From CAVWGP01 sp963754645 (GTDB lineage Bacteria > Pseudomonadota > Alphaproteobacteria > Bin65), in contig CAVWGP010000001.1 in assembly GCA_963754645.1 (NCBI GenBank), positions 558,001 through 622,000 on the forward strand: 64,000 nt of DNA, read 5' to 3'. Below are positions 1 through 8,711 of this stretch, in pieces; positions within the stretch are counted from its first letter, which is position 1; each line of letters starts with the position of its first letter. A program made the translations under genes and the position numbers. A model generated the notes under the pieces. That model was not told the DNA's origin, ran no database searches, and saw only the letters and a list, made by a program, of their open reading frames with translations.

Positions 1-870
1 GGCGCCGTAGGCCGCCGTCACGCGCTCGATCCGAAGCAGCGGCGGCGCGCTGGCTGGCTGCGCCGGCTTGGCGTCCGCGCGGAAGGAACGGACGGCCCAG
101 AGCGACCTTGTGTAGTCCTCTTGCGGCGCCGCCAGCATGCGGCGCGTGGCGGCTTCTTCCACCATTTTGCCATGGCGCAGCACGACAATGCGCTGTGCCA
201 TCTGCGCCACCAAAGCGAGATCGTGACTGATATAAATCGCCGCCGTGCCCGTATCCGCGACGGCTTCGCGGATCGCGGCCAAGACCTCGATTTGCGTGGT
301 CACGTCGAGCGCCGTGGTCGGCTCGTCGAAGACGATAAGATCGGGCTTGGTGACCAGCGCCATCGCCGTCATGGCGCGCTGCAGCTGCCCGCCCGAAACC
401 TGATGCGGATAGCGGAATCCGATCTCGTCGGCATTGGGCAGGCGGAGGCGGCGATAGATGGCGATGGCCTCGGCCGTGGCGCTTGCGCGATCGGCGAGAC
501 GATGTTCGAGCGCCAACTCGACGCATTGCTCGATCAAGCGATGGGCAGGATTGAAGGCCGCCGCCGCCGACTGCGCGACATAGGCGATGCGCGACCCGCG
601 AAGCGCGCGGCGCCGTTCCTCGGGCGCGGTCGCGAGCTCGATTCCGTCGAAGCGAATCGAGCCCGCCGCGATGCGGCAGCCGTCGCGCGCAAAACCCATC
701 GCCGCCAGGCCGATCGTCGACTTTCCGGCGCCCAACTCGCCGATCAAGCCGAGAATCTCGCCGCGCCGCAAAGCGAGGCTGACGCCGTCGACGATGCGCA
801 CGAGGCCGCTGGCGCTACGCGCCTCGATGACGAGGCCCTCGATCGCGAGCAATGGGTTCGAAGCGTTCAT
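1..870 (-). CDS. Peptide/nickel-type ABC transporter, fused double ATP-binding protein (3' end outside window)
   Basis: Cytoplasmic ATPase that would power the two permeases encoded just upstream. Translating the minus strand from the ATG at 870 gives about 290 residues before the window edge. Walker A GELGAGKST is near residue 45 (the usual family form is GESGSGKST, so the Leu is unusual). The signature VSGGQLQR is near 157, Walker B LIVFDEPTTALD near 177 and the switch His in YISHDL near 212. After this complete ABC domain the frame runs through an Ala/Pro-rich linker into LLRIERVTAAYG, the typical first strand of a second ABC domain. This implies a tandem DppD-DppF fusion like GsiA/YejF. 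The start lies 4 bases after the permease stop, so the genes are surely co-transcribed. The substrate cannot be read from the sequence. Confidence 0.88.
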   Translation of the reverse strand, partial: MNASNPLLAIEGLVIEARSASGLVRIVDGVSLALRRGEILGLIGELGAGKSTIGLAAMGFARDGCRIAAGSIRFDGIELATAPEERRRALRGSRIAYVAQSAAAAFNPAHRLIEQCVELALEHRLADRASATAEAIAIYRRLRLPNADEIGFRYPHQVSGGQLQRAMTAMALVTKPDLIVFDEPTTALDVTTQIEVLAAIREAVADTGTAAIYISHDLALVAQMAQRIVVLRHGKMVEEAATRRMLAAPQEDYTRSLWAVRSFRADAKPAQPASAPPLLRIERVTAAYGA

Positions 871-874
871 CGCT

Positions 875-1702
875 TCAATCCTTGAGCCCGCTGGCGCGGT
901 GCAGGATCCAATCGACGACGAAGTTCACGGCCACGGTCAAGAGCGCGATCGCCGCCGCCGGCAGGAGCGGCGTGATGTCGCCGAAGGTGATGAGCGAAGC
1001 GTTCTCGCGCACCATGCTGCCCCACTCCGCCGTGGGCGGCTGCACGCCCAAGCCGAGGAAGCTGAGCCCGGCAATGAACAGGAAGACGAAGCAGAAGCGC
1101 AGCCCGAACTCGGCGACGAGCGGCGCCGCGGCGTTGGGCAAGACTTCGCGCCCGACGAGCCAAACGACGCCTTCGCCGCGCAGCCGCGCCGCGTCGACAT
1201 AGTCCATCGCCGCGATCCCCATCGCCACCGCGCGCGCCAAGCGAAACACCCGCGTCGCCTCGAGCGCGGCGATGACGAGGATCATCACCGGGATCGAAGT
1301 GCCGAAAATGGTGAGCAGAAGAAGCGCCAGGATCAGCGACGGGATGGCCATCAGCACGTCAACGATCCAGGCCAGGACGCGGTCGATCGCGCCGCCCAGC
1401 AATCCCGCCACCATGCCGAAAACGCCGCCGAGCACGAAGGCGAGCAGCGTCGTCGCCGTGGCGATGGCGAGCATGTTGCGCGCGCCGTAGATGAGGCGCG
1501 TCAGCATGTCCCGGCCGAGATTGTCGGTGCCGAGCGGATTTACGCGCGACCATGCGGCAAAGGCATTGCCGACGACCTCGCGTTCGCCGAACGGCGCCAA
1601 GAGCGGGGCGAGCAGCGCGACAAACACGTAAATCGCGATCACGACCGCGCCGAACCGGGCCGAAACCGGCGCGCCGCGAAGAGCTTGGATCCGGAAGCCC
1701 AT
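875..1702 (-). CDS. Peptide-type ABC transporter permease, DppC/OppC-like
   Basis: Inner-membrane permease of 275 residues. The N-terminus has one membrane segment followed by GTDNLGRDMLTRLIYGAR (residues about 57-74), the hallmark of the DppC/OppC family. Further hydrophobic segments follow, with an EAA-type loop around ATRVFRLARAVAMGIAAMDY. The stop lies a few bases before the fused ATPase, and 3 bases separate it from the DppB-like permease upstream. It forms the heterodimeric channel with that partner. No periplasmic binding protein for this system lies in the window, so it is either beyond the left edge or supplied elsewhere. Confidence 0.9.
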   Translation of the reverse strand: MGFRIQALRGAPVSARFGAVVIAIYVFVALLAPLLAPFGEREVVGNAFAAWSRVNPLGTDNLGRDMLTRLIYGARNMLAIATATTLLAFVLGGVFGMVAGLLGGAIDRVLAWIVDVLMAIPSLILALLLLTIFGTSIPVMILVIAALEATRVFRLARAVAMGIAAMDYVDAARLRGEGVVWLVGREVLPNAAAPLVAEFGLRFCFVFLFIAGLSFLGLGVQPPTAEWGSMVRENASLITFGDITPLLPAAAIALLTVAVNFVVDWILHRASGLKD

Positions 1703-1705
1703 GCG

Positions 1706-2662
1706 CTAGCGCGCGTGCCGGAGCCGCGGCGTTGCCGCGATCGACAGCAAATCCGCGACCAGGTTGAGAAGAATGTAGGTCGCGGCGAAGATCAGGCTCG
1801 CCGCCTGGACGACCGTCACGTCGCGCTTCGACACCGAGTCGACGAGGAGCTGGCCGAGTCCGGGATAGGCGAACACGACTTCGACCACGACGACGCCGAC
1901 GATGAGGTAAGCGAGGTTGAGCGCCACGACATTGACGATCGGCGCCAGCGCGTTCGGCAAAGCGTGACGAACGACGATGCGCCAGGGCCGAATTCCCTTG
2001 AGGCGCGCCATTTCGATATAGGGGCTGGCCATCAGGTTGACGATGGCCGCACGCGTCATCCGCATCATGTGGGCGGCGACGCCGAGCGTGAGCGTCAGCG
2101 CCGGGAGAATCATGCGATAGAGGCGTTCACCGAGCGGCATGTCGATGCTGACGGCGGCGAGCGCGGGAAACATGCGCCACTCCACGGCGAGCGCGAAGAT
2201 CAGGATGTAGCCGATGAAGAATTCGGGAATCGAGATCGCCGTCAGCGAGCCGGCCGAGATCGCGCGATCGACCGGCCGGCCGCGATGGAGTGCCGCCACG
2301 ATGCCGAGCCCAAGCGACAAGGGAACGGCGATGAGCGCGGCGAAACCGGCGAGCAGCAATGTGTTGCCGAGACGGACGCCGATCAGGCCGGAAATCGGCT
2401 GGCCCGATGCCAGCGAATTCCCGAAATTACCGGTCAGCGCCCCGCCGATCCAACCGGCGTAGCGCTCGGCGAGCGGCCGATCGAGGCCGAGGTCACGGCG
2501 GATCGCGGCAACCGCTTCGGGCGTGCGATTTTGGCCGAGAATTTCCTCGGCGACATCGCCGGGCAAAAGATCGACCGCGCCGAAGACAACGATCGAAACG
2601 ACAAAAAGGCTCAGAAATCCGAGCCCGAGCCTAATCAAAATCATCCGAACCATCGGCCGCAT
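1706..2662 (-). CDS. Peptide-type ABC transporter permease, DppB/OppB-like
   Basis: Inner-membrane permease of about 318 residues from the chosen ATG (MRPMVRMILIRLGLGFLSLF). The frame stays open about 80 codons further upstream, but that part is low-complexity and not membrane-like, so the start is placed directly before the first transmembrane helix. Family features are the N-terminal helix ending in DLLPGD, a large periplasmic loop with RRDLGLDRPL, and the conserved C-terminal ARLKGIRPWRIVVRHALPNA coupling loop. First gene of a three-gene operon (permease, permease, fused ATPase), divergent from the FAD-oxidase fragment. Confidence 0.9.
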   Translation of the reverse strand: MRPMVRMILIRLGLGFLSLFVVSIVVFGAVDLLPGDVAEEILGQNRTPEAVAAIRRDLGLDRPLAERYAGWIGGALTGNFGNSLASGQPISGLIGVRLGNTLLLAGFAALIAVPLSLGLGIVAALHRGRPVDRAISAGSLTAISIPEFFIGYILIFALAVEWRMFPALAAVSIDMPLGERLYRMILPALTLTLGVAAHMMRMTRAAIVNLMASPYIEMARLKGIRPWRIVVRHALPNALAPIVNVVALNLAYLIVGVVVVEVVFAYPGLGQLLVDSVSKRDVTVVQAASLIFAATYILLNLVADLLSIAATPRLRHAR

Positions 2663-2876
2663 GGCCGAAATCCTACGCCGCAATCCCGTCGAAGCGAAGG
2701 GGCCGCTCGTGGCAAGAAAGCCGCCGGATTTCCGCGGCGGCGATCGCCGGGCGGACGATCCGAGTTCGGCATGGCGAGATGCGCGGCACGCGGGAGCCGG
2801 CATCGCGAATAGATAGTACGAGTCGCCGAAACCGGCATAGTTTGAGCGGGCGAAGTCCGAACTGGATAATCCGGCG

Positions 2877-3233
2877 ATGCCGTTCGGCAAATCGGCCATT
2901 GCGGACCTGAAATTTCATCTCGGCGATCGGCTATCGACCGCGGGGCCGGTGCGCGAACATCACGGCAAGGGATTTTCCTATCACCCGGGCACGCCGCCCG
3001 ATGCTGTTGTGTTCGCCAAGGCCGCCGACGAGGTGCAACGTGTCGTCGCCTCCTGCGCGCAGCACCGCGTTCGGCTGATCCCTTTCGGTACCGGCACGTC
3101 GGTCGAAGGCCAGATCGCGGCGCTCCGAGGCGGCCTTTGTCTCGACCTTTCGGGGATGAATGCCATTCTCGCCGTTCACGCCGCCGACATGGACGCCGTC
3201 GCCGAGCCGGGCGTCACGCGCAAGGAGCCGACC
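2877..3233 (+). pseudogene. Truncated FAD-linked oxidase N-terminus (GlcD/LldD-like)
   Basis: The first about 116 codons match the start of a PCMH-type flavoprotein of the glycolate oxidase/D-lactate dehydrogenase family. They include the PDAVVFAKAADEVQRVV helix and the FAD pyrophosphate loop PFGTGTSVEG, and end in AEPGVTRKE, where the family normally continues with a long FAD-binding and substrate domain. Here the frame runs straight into the start of an isocitrate-lyase-family gene. About 350 residues are missing, so this piece cannot be an active oxidase alone. Either a genomic deletion fused the two genes or the assembly collapsed the intervening sequence. Confidence 0.7.
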
Positions 3234-4062
3234 ATGCGCATGACCACCAAACTCCGCCAGACGCTGCGGACCGGCAAAACGATTTGGGCCTCGGGCGCCT
3301 ACGACGCGCGGAGCGCGGCGCTGATCGAGGAGGCCGAGTTCGACGCGATCCTGACCTCCGGCTTCGCCATCTCGGCCTCGCATCTCGGCGAGCCGGATGT
3401 CGAAATCTACACCATGACCGAAAATTTCGCCGTCGTCCGTCACGCGGTCAATCGCACGGGCATCCCCGTCATCGCCGACTGCGATACGGGCTACGGCAAC
3501 GCCACTAACGTGATGCGCACGGTGCGCGAATTCGAGCAGGCCGGCGATCGCGACCGTGGTCGAAGTCCTGCCGCTCGCCGAGAGCACGGCGAAGATTCGC
3601 GCGGCGGTGGCGCGCGGCGCGATCCGGATCTCGTGATCGTCGCCCGCACCGATGCGGTGGATGAGGGCGAGGCGATCCGCCGCGCTCAGGCTTATGAAGC
3701 GGCCGGCGCCGGCGTCAATCCAGCCGATCTCGCGCTGTTTCAAAAGCGAAGCCGCGCTGCGCCGCCTGAAGGCCGCCGTCAAGGTGCCGCTCTCGCTGCA
3801 AATCCTCGGCTGGATCGAGAAGGATTTGACGCCGCAAAGCATCGGCGAGATCGCCGGCATAGCCACCTTCCCGCTCGTGCCGCTCATGACCGTCACCGAT
3901 GCGCTGCGCGCCAACCTGAAAATCTTGGCGCGCGACAAGGGCACGACGAACTTGCCCTTCCCGCAAATGAGCTTGGAGGTGTTCAAGGCTTTCATCGGCT
4001 ACAAGAAGATCGAGGAAATTCAGGCGCAATATCTGCCCGGCGAGGTCAAGGCGGCGGAATAA
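3234..4062 (+). pseudogene. Isocitrate lyase/PEP mutase family enzyme, frameshifted and internally deleted
   Basis: The N-terminal part (MRMTTKLRQTLRTGKTIWAS, then CDTGYGNATNVMRTVREFEQ) and the C-terminal part (SEAALRRLKAAVKVPL to the end at 4062) are clear ICL/PEP-mutase superfamily sequence. These are TIM-barrel enzymes that make or break C-C or C-P bonds in 2-methylcitrate, oxaloacetate or phosphonate metabolism. After EFEQAG the coding frame changes several times (about 3545, 3610, 3741), and the segment that normally carries the catalytic Cys loop (K-K/R-C-G-H) is absent. The 3741 break is repaired by dropping one C (LF-KSEAALRRL). The gene as given is non-functional; part of the damage may be sequencing error. 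Confidence 0.72.
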
Positions 4063-4076
4063 CGGCAGCCGAACGA

Positions 4077-4098
4077 GCCCCAGCAATATCGCTGGGGC
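4077..4098. terminator. Hairpin between convergent genes, possible bidirectional terminator
   Basis: A perfect 8-bp inverted repeat, GCCCCAGC then a 6-base loop then GCTGGGGC, lies in the 97-bp gap between the 3' ends of the convergent ICL-family gene and the RidA gene. The position suits a terminator, but no T-run follows on either strand, so strong intrinsic termination is not assured. Confidence 0.4.
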
Positions 4099-4159
4099 AG
4101 CATCGAAGGCCATCATACAGCGCGCCATTTGAAATGTGATTTATTTGCGACGGAGACAA

Positions 4160-4555
4160 CTACTCCGGCAGCACGGCGGCCGTTTGGATCTCGATCTTGA
4201 TGGCCGGCTTGGCAAATCCCGACACGACGATGAGCGCGCTGCAGGGAAAGTTATCCTCGGGAAAATACTGTTTTCGAATCTCAATGAACTTTTCGCTGTA
4301 CTTCGCGTCGATGATGAACGCGGTCATTGTGACAACGTCCCTTAGCTTGCCGCCGGCGCGCGCCAAGGTCGTTTCGATGTTGCGAAATGTCTGGTGTGCC
4401 TGAGTCTCGAAATCGTCGGCGAATCCCCAGCCGCCGCTCGCCTCCGACGCGCCAACATGGCCGGAAAGCCAGAGGATGCGGCCGCCCTCGGTGCTAACCA
4501 TCGGCGAATAGCCGCGCGGCTTCTGCCAACTTCCGTCGTAGTTGACCCGCTTCAT
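4160..4555 (-). CDS. RidA/YjgF/YER057c family protein
   Basis: Small cytosolic trimeric protein of 131 residues. RidA proteins hydrolyse reactive enamine/imine intermediates, and relatives in catabolic operons act on ring-opened nitrogen compounds. Recognisable elements are LWLSGHVGA, FETQAHQTFRNIETTL, the DVVTMTAFIID strand and FPCSALIVVSGFAKPAIKIEIQ. In RidA the last segment usually carries the substrate-binding Arg (R-x-A-V/x). Here the position reads PCSA, so it may not be a canonical 2-aminoacrylate deaminase. The ATG at 4555 is preferred because GGAG sits 6 bases upstream. It is the last gene of the minus-strand hydantoinase/transport array. Confidence 0.88.
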   Translation of the reverse strand: MKRVNYDGSWQKPRGYSPMVSTEGGRILWLSGHVGASEASGGWGFADDFETQAHQTFRNIETTLARAGGKLRDVVTMTAFIIDAKYSEKFIEIRKQYFPEDNFPCSALIVVSGFAKPAIKIEIQTAAVLPE

Positions 4556-4629
4556 GTCCATCTCCGTTTCAAGCACGTTCGCGCGCCGGCGGCTGCAAAG
4601 CGCAATGCCTGACAGCGCCTATTCCACGC

Positions 4630-6627
4630 CTACTCGGCGGCCATGGCGCTCTTGCCTTGCGCCATCGCCTCTTCGAGCAGCCCAAGTAGTTCGCGGCGAA
4701 TCGCCGGCACCGGCTGGCCGAGAATCTTGGTATTGCCCACGATGCGATCGTAAAGACGGTCGCGAAGATATTGCCGCGTCGCCGCCGGAAAAGCAGTCAG
4801 AAGTTCGGCGACAAGGTCCTGGATCGCATGCGGCAATCGAGTCTCGTATTCGGTGCGCTCGCTCCCGAACACGAATTCTTCGCTGGATCGGCGATTTTTC
4901 AGCCGGTCGTGCAACACCTCGGTGCCGGCGGCATCGACGCCGTCGTCGGTGACGGCAACGCCATAGACCTCGGCCGCCTCCTCTTTCGTGACGATACCGT
5001 TGTCGATGTCGATCCGCACGGCGTCCGGATCGCGGTCGAGCGGATCGCCATAGCCCGCGCCGCCCGGTGCGGTGATGCGCACGACATCGCCGGGATTGAG
5101 CTTGAGTATGTCGATCTTGCCGATATCCTTCTCCTGCGCCGTGCCGGGATTGACCAGAGTCTGCCCCAAGCTGCCGGGATGCGCGCCTTTTCGCCCATAA
5201 GGCCGCAGCTTGAAACGATCCATGCCGCGCGCGGTGACAATGGCATTGGGCGCCAGCGATTGGAATTCGAAGATAACGCCCGAGCCGCCGCGATAGCGGC
5301 CGGCCGCCGCTTTATCGACCAGCATGTAGCGGTTGACCACGATCGGCGCTTCGAGCTCGATGCTCTCGGTCGGCACATTGCGCAGGGAACCGGCCGAGAA
5401 ATTGACGCCGTCGATGCCGTCCTTGGTCGGTCGGCCGCCGCCGCCGCCCTGCATTGGCTGCAGCACGTTGACGCTGTAGCCGCCGGTGCGCAAATCGAGA
5501 TGCGAGTAAAGGACGATGGCGACTTGGCCGGCACCGGCCGCCGGAATACGTTCGGGCGCCGCCTGGCTCAACGCGCCCAGCACCGCATCGGACACGCGGT
5601 ATCCGGTCGTGTGGCGCACGCCGGTCGCGACAAAGGGCGCCGGATTGAGCAATGTGCCCTCCGGTATATTCACGCGAACCGACCGCAGGATGCCGCGATT
5701 GACCGGCAGCGCGCGATCGGACGTGCGCAGGAAGTTGACGATTCCCAGCACCACCCATTGATTCGGCTTGCCGTAGGTCGGCAGGTTCATCGCCGCGCGC
5801 ATCTGCGTATCGGTTCCGGTAAAATCGAGCAGCACATTGCCGTCCTCGAGCACGACCCGGACATTGATGCGCACGAAATACTTCGTGACAAAATCGACCT
5901 CGATATAGTCCGAGAAACGATATTCGCCGTTGCCGATGGCGCCGAGGATTTCGCGCGCGCGGCGCTCGCCGTAATTCATCAGGCTGTCAATGCCGTTTGC
6001 CACCGTGGCCGCGCCGTATTGCGCCACGACCTGGCCGATGCGCCGCTCCGCGATGTTGAGCGCCGCCAGCAACGCTTTCATATCGCCCCAGTTCTGCCCC
6101 GGAATGCGGCAATTGGCGAGGATGATGCGCAGCAGCTCCTCGTTCAGCTTGCCTGCCTTGACCAGTTTGGTCGGTGGGATCGTCAAGCCTTCCTGGTAGC
6201 GGTCATAGGCGGTCGGCGCGATGCTGCCCGGCACCAGGCCGCCGACATCCGAGGAGTGAACGAAGCACCAAGCGAAGCACAGCAATTTTCCTTCGAAGAA
6301 GAGCGGCTTGAACAGCATGATGTCGGGCAAATGCGTGCACATGCCGCGCGTCGTGTGCGGGTCGTTGGTGACGATGACGTCGCCGGGCTCTAACTCGTCG
6401 ATACAGGCGATTGCCGGCCCCATATCGATTCCGAGCATGTTGGTGACGCCAATATTGCGCGGATAGCAGAAGACCTCGCCCTTCGGCGTGAGCAGCGCGG
6501 AATCGAAATCCCAGGTTTCCTTCACAAAAACCGTGAAGGCTGCGCGATGGATCACATACCCCATCTCCTCGACAATGCCGGTGAACCGGTTGTTGAGAAT
6601 CTCGAGCAGGACTTTTTCAGACGGCAT
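4630..6627 (-). CDS. hyuB: Hydantoinase B / oxoprolinase C-terminal-type subunit (HyuB), first pair
   Basis: About 665 residues, full length for HyuB, the partner of HyuA in ATP-dependent opening of N-methylhydantoin or 5-oxoproline-type rings; the family also contains acetone carboxylase subunits. Family segments seen are the N-terminal LEILNNRFTGIVEEMGYV, then ALLTPKGEVFCYP, VTNDPHTTRGMCTHLPDI and a long Gly-rich C-terminal region with GGGGGRPTKDG and PGGAGYGDPLDRDP. The ATG at 6627 is chosen because GGTGAGG lies about 8 bases upstream and it overlaps the end of hyuA by 11 bases. No acetone-carboxylase gamma subunit is nearby, which favours a hydantoinase/oxoprolinase role. Exact substrate unknown. 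Confidence 0.9.
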   Translation of the reverse strand: MPSEKVLLEILNNRFTGIVEEMGYVIHRAAFTVFVKETWDFDSALLTPKGEVFCYPRNIGVTNMLGIDMGPAIACIDELEPGDVIVTNDPHTTRGMCTHLPDIMLFKPLFFEGKLLCFAWCFVHSSDVGGLVPGSIAPTAYDRYQEGLTIPPTKLVKAGKLNEELLRIILANCRIPGQNWGDMKALLAALNIAERRIGQVVAQYGAATVANGIDSLMNYGERRAREILGAIGNGEYRFSDYIEVDFVTKYFVRINVRVVLEDGNVLLDFTGTDTQMRAAMNLPTYGKPNQWVVLGIVNFLRTSDRALPVNRGILRSVRVNIPEGTLLNPAPFVATGVRHTTGYRVSDAVLGALSQAAPERIPAAGAGQVAIVLYSHLDLRTGGYSVNVLQPMQGGGGGRPTKDGIDGVNFSAGSLRNVPTESIELEAPIVVNRYMLVDKAAAGRYRGGSGVIFEFQSLAPNAIVTARGMDRFKLRPYGRKGAHPGSLGQTLVNPGTAQEKDIGKIDILKLNPGDVVRITAPGGAGYGDPLDRDPDAVRIDIDNGIVTKEEAAEVYGVAVTDDGVDAAGTEVLHDRLKNRRSSEEFVFGSERTEYETRLPHAIQDLVAELLTAFPAATRQYLRDRLYDRIVGNTKILGQPVPAIRRELLGLLEEAMAQGKSAMAAE

Positions 6628-8686
6628 CTTGCGCCTCACCGATAAGATTCCCAAAGCGGTCGACCGCGACCGCGAAACCGTCCGGAACGAGCGTTGTCGT
6701 GTCGTATTGTTCGACGATCGCGGGGCCCTTGAATTGCGCCCCCGACGGCAGCGAATCGCGGTCGAAGACCTGTGCTTCCCAGTACTTGCCGTCCAGGAAA
6801 ATGCGCCGTTTGCGGAGCGCCGCGGCGCCGCGCTTGCCCTCGGCGCTCATCGCGACGCTCGCGATCTTGGGCTTCAAGGTTACGCCGACCGCCGTTGCCC
6901 GCACGTCGAGGATTTCGAGCGCGGCAGCCTCGTCCTTGTAGCCATACACTTGCTCGTACACGCGATTGAAGCGCTGCCGTATGGCCGCGCCGCTGTTGTC
7001 GGCGAGCACGTCGGCGTCAAGCGATACGGTCAGATCGAACGATTGTCCCAGGTAGCGGATATCGGCGGACCAATACGAATGGCGCTTCAGGAATTCCATT
7101 TGCTGCCGGTCGAGCCACTCCGTACCCTCGCGCGACAGCGCCTCGAGGCCGCCGCGCATCGCTTTGACGACGGGGGCTTCCGCGCCCGCCTGCATCGTTG
7201 TGTGGATGGTGCGGATGAAGTCGCGCCGGATATCGGCGACGAGCGAACCGGCCGCGCAGAGGACGCCGGGATGAAGCGGGACGACGACGCGCTTGATGCC
7301 GACCTCGCGGGCCAGCAGAAAGCCGTGCGTCGGCCCGGCGCCGCCGAAAGGCAGCAGCGCGAAATCGTCGTAGCTGATGCCCTTGCGCGCCAAGAGCGGC
7401 ACCAATGCCGCGTACATCTGCGACGTCGCCACGCGCAGGATGCTCTCGGATGCTTCGAGCGTATCGACGCCGATGATCTTGCCGATCGCCGCCACCGATT
7501 TCTCGGCAAGCGCGGGCTTGATGTCGATCGAACCGCCCAAGAAGCGCTCGGGGTCGATGATACCGAGGCAAACATATGCGTCCGTCACCGTGGCGCGCTC
7601 GCCGCCAAGGCCGTAGCAGGCCGGGCCCGGTTTGGCGCCCGCGCTCATCGGACCGACCTTCAATACGCCAGCGCTATCGGTCCAAACGATCGAGCCGCCG
7701 CCGGACCCGATCGAGGTCACGTCGATCGCAGGCATGATCACCGGAAAATCGCCGACATGGTTCTCGGTCGAGTAACGCGGTTCGCCCTCGATGACGGCGA
7801 CATCGGCGCTGGTGCCGCCCATGTCGAAGGTAATGAGGTTGGGAATATCGATCGCTGCGCCGACGAACGAGGCGCCGATCACGCCCGCCGCCGGGCCGGA
7901 GAGCAAAGTATCGACCGGCCTTACGCCCGCTTCGTGGACATGCATGACGCCGCCGTTCGATTTCGTCGACAGAATGGGCACGTCGATGCCCAAAGCGCGC
8001 ACGCCCTTCGAGAGGCCGGCGAAATAAGTTTTCATTTTTTGCCCGACATGGGCGTTCATGACGGCAACAAGTCCGCGCTCATACTCGCGCATCTGCGGCC
8101 AGATTTCGGACGACAGCGAAATATACAGGCCGGGCGCTTCCGTTTCGAGGATGGCGCGCGCGACTTTCTCGTTCTCGTCGTTGCGATAACTATGCAGGAA
8201 GCAGACGGCGACGGCCTCGACGCCCTTCTTGCGCATCTGCGCCGCGGCGGCGCGCACGGCGTTCCGGTCAACCGGCGCGGCGATGCGGCCGGTCGCCAAC
8301 GAGCGCTCCGGAATCTCGAATACCAGCGCGCGGGGGACGAGCGGGCGCGGCAGTTCCGTGAAAAAATTGAAGACGTCCGGAATGCGATGGCGACCGATAT
8401 TGAGAATGTCCCGGAAGCCCCCGGTCACCAGGAACGCGGTCTTGGCGCCGGAACGCTGGATGACCGTGTTGACCGCGAGGGTCGTGCCGTGAATGAAATA
8501 GCGCACCTCTTCAGCCTTCACTTGAAAGTCGGAGAAAATGCGCGACAACCCGTTGAACACGGCCTTTTCCGGCTCGGACGGGTCGGACGGCGCCTTCAGC
8601 ACGCGGATGCGGCCCGTCTCTTCCTCAAGCAGCGAGAAATCCGTGAAGGTACCGCCGATGTCGATACCGATGCGATAGCTGGGCAT
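6617..8686 (-). CDS. hyuA: Hydantoinase A / oxoprolinase-type ATPase subunit (HyuA), first pair
   Basis: 689 residues, the normal HyuA length. The ASKHA-like nucleotide site starts at residue 7 (GIDIGGTFTDFSLLEE). Further matches are HGTTLAVNTVIQRSGAKTAF, the central FDMGGTSADVAVIEG, the Gly-rich VTSIGSGGGSIVWTDSAG, and PFGGAGPTHGF in the last third. It acts with the overlapping HyuB in ATP-dependent cleavage of a cyclic amide. The start has GGAG 6-7 bases upstream. It lies directly downstream of a polyamine-type ABC permease on the same strand, so import and ring opening are probably coupled. Confidence 0.92.
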   Translation of the reverse strand: MPSYRIGIDIGGTFTDFSLLEEETGRIRVLKAPSDPSEPEKAVFNGLSRIFSDFQVKAEEVRYFIHGTTLAVNTVIQRSGAKTAFLVTGGFRDILNIGRHRIPDVFNFFTELPRPLVPRALVFEIPERSLATGRIAAPVDRNAVRAAAAQMRKKGVEAVAVCFLHSYRNDENEKVARAILETEAPGLYISLSSEIWPQMREYERGLVAVMNAHVGQKMKTYFAGLSKGVRALGIDVPILSTKSNGGVMHVHEAGVRPVDTLLSGPAAGVIGASFVGAAIDIPNLITFDMGGTSADVAVIEGEPRYSTENHVGDFPVIMPAIDVTSIGSGGGSIVWTDSAGVLKVGPMSAGAKPGPACYGLGGERATVTDAYVCLGIIDPERFLGGSIDIKPALAEKSVAAIGKIIGVDTLEASESILRVATSQMYAALVPLLARKGISYDDFALLPFGGAGPTHGFLLAREVGIKRVVVPLHPGVLCAAGSLVADIRRDFIRTIHTTMQAGAEAPVVKAMRGGLEALSREGTEWLDRQQMEFLKRHSYWSADIRYLGQSFDLTVSLDADVLADNSGAAIRQRFNRVYEQVYGYKDEAAALEILDVRATAVGVTLKPKIASVAMSAEGKRGAAALRKRRIFLDGKYWEAQVFDRDSLPSGAQFKGPAIVEQYDTTTLVPDGFAVAVDRFGNLIGEAQDAV

Positions 8687-8711
8687 ACCGTGCTCCGAGT
8701 GCGGGGCGGCG

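Noticed and set aside
587..2812. 741-codon open frame on the + strand
   Set aside because: Antisense to two permease genes; composition is Arg/Asp/His-rich typical of the mirror frame of high-GC genes, with no family motif.
4630..8686. Acetone carboxylase alpha/beta for the HyuA/HyuB pair
   Set aside because: No gamma subunit nearby, and context with an importer and RidA favours hydantoinase/oxoprolinase.
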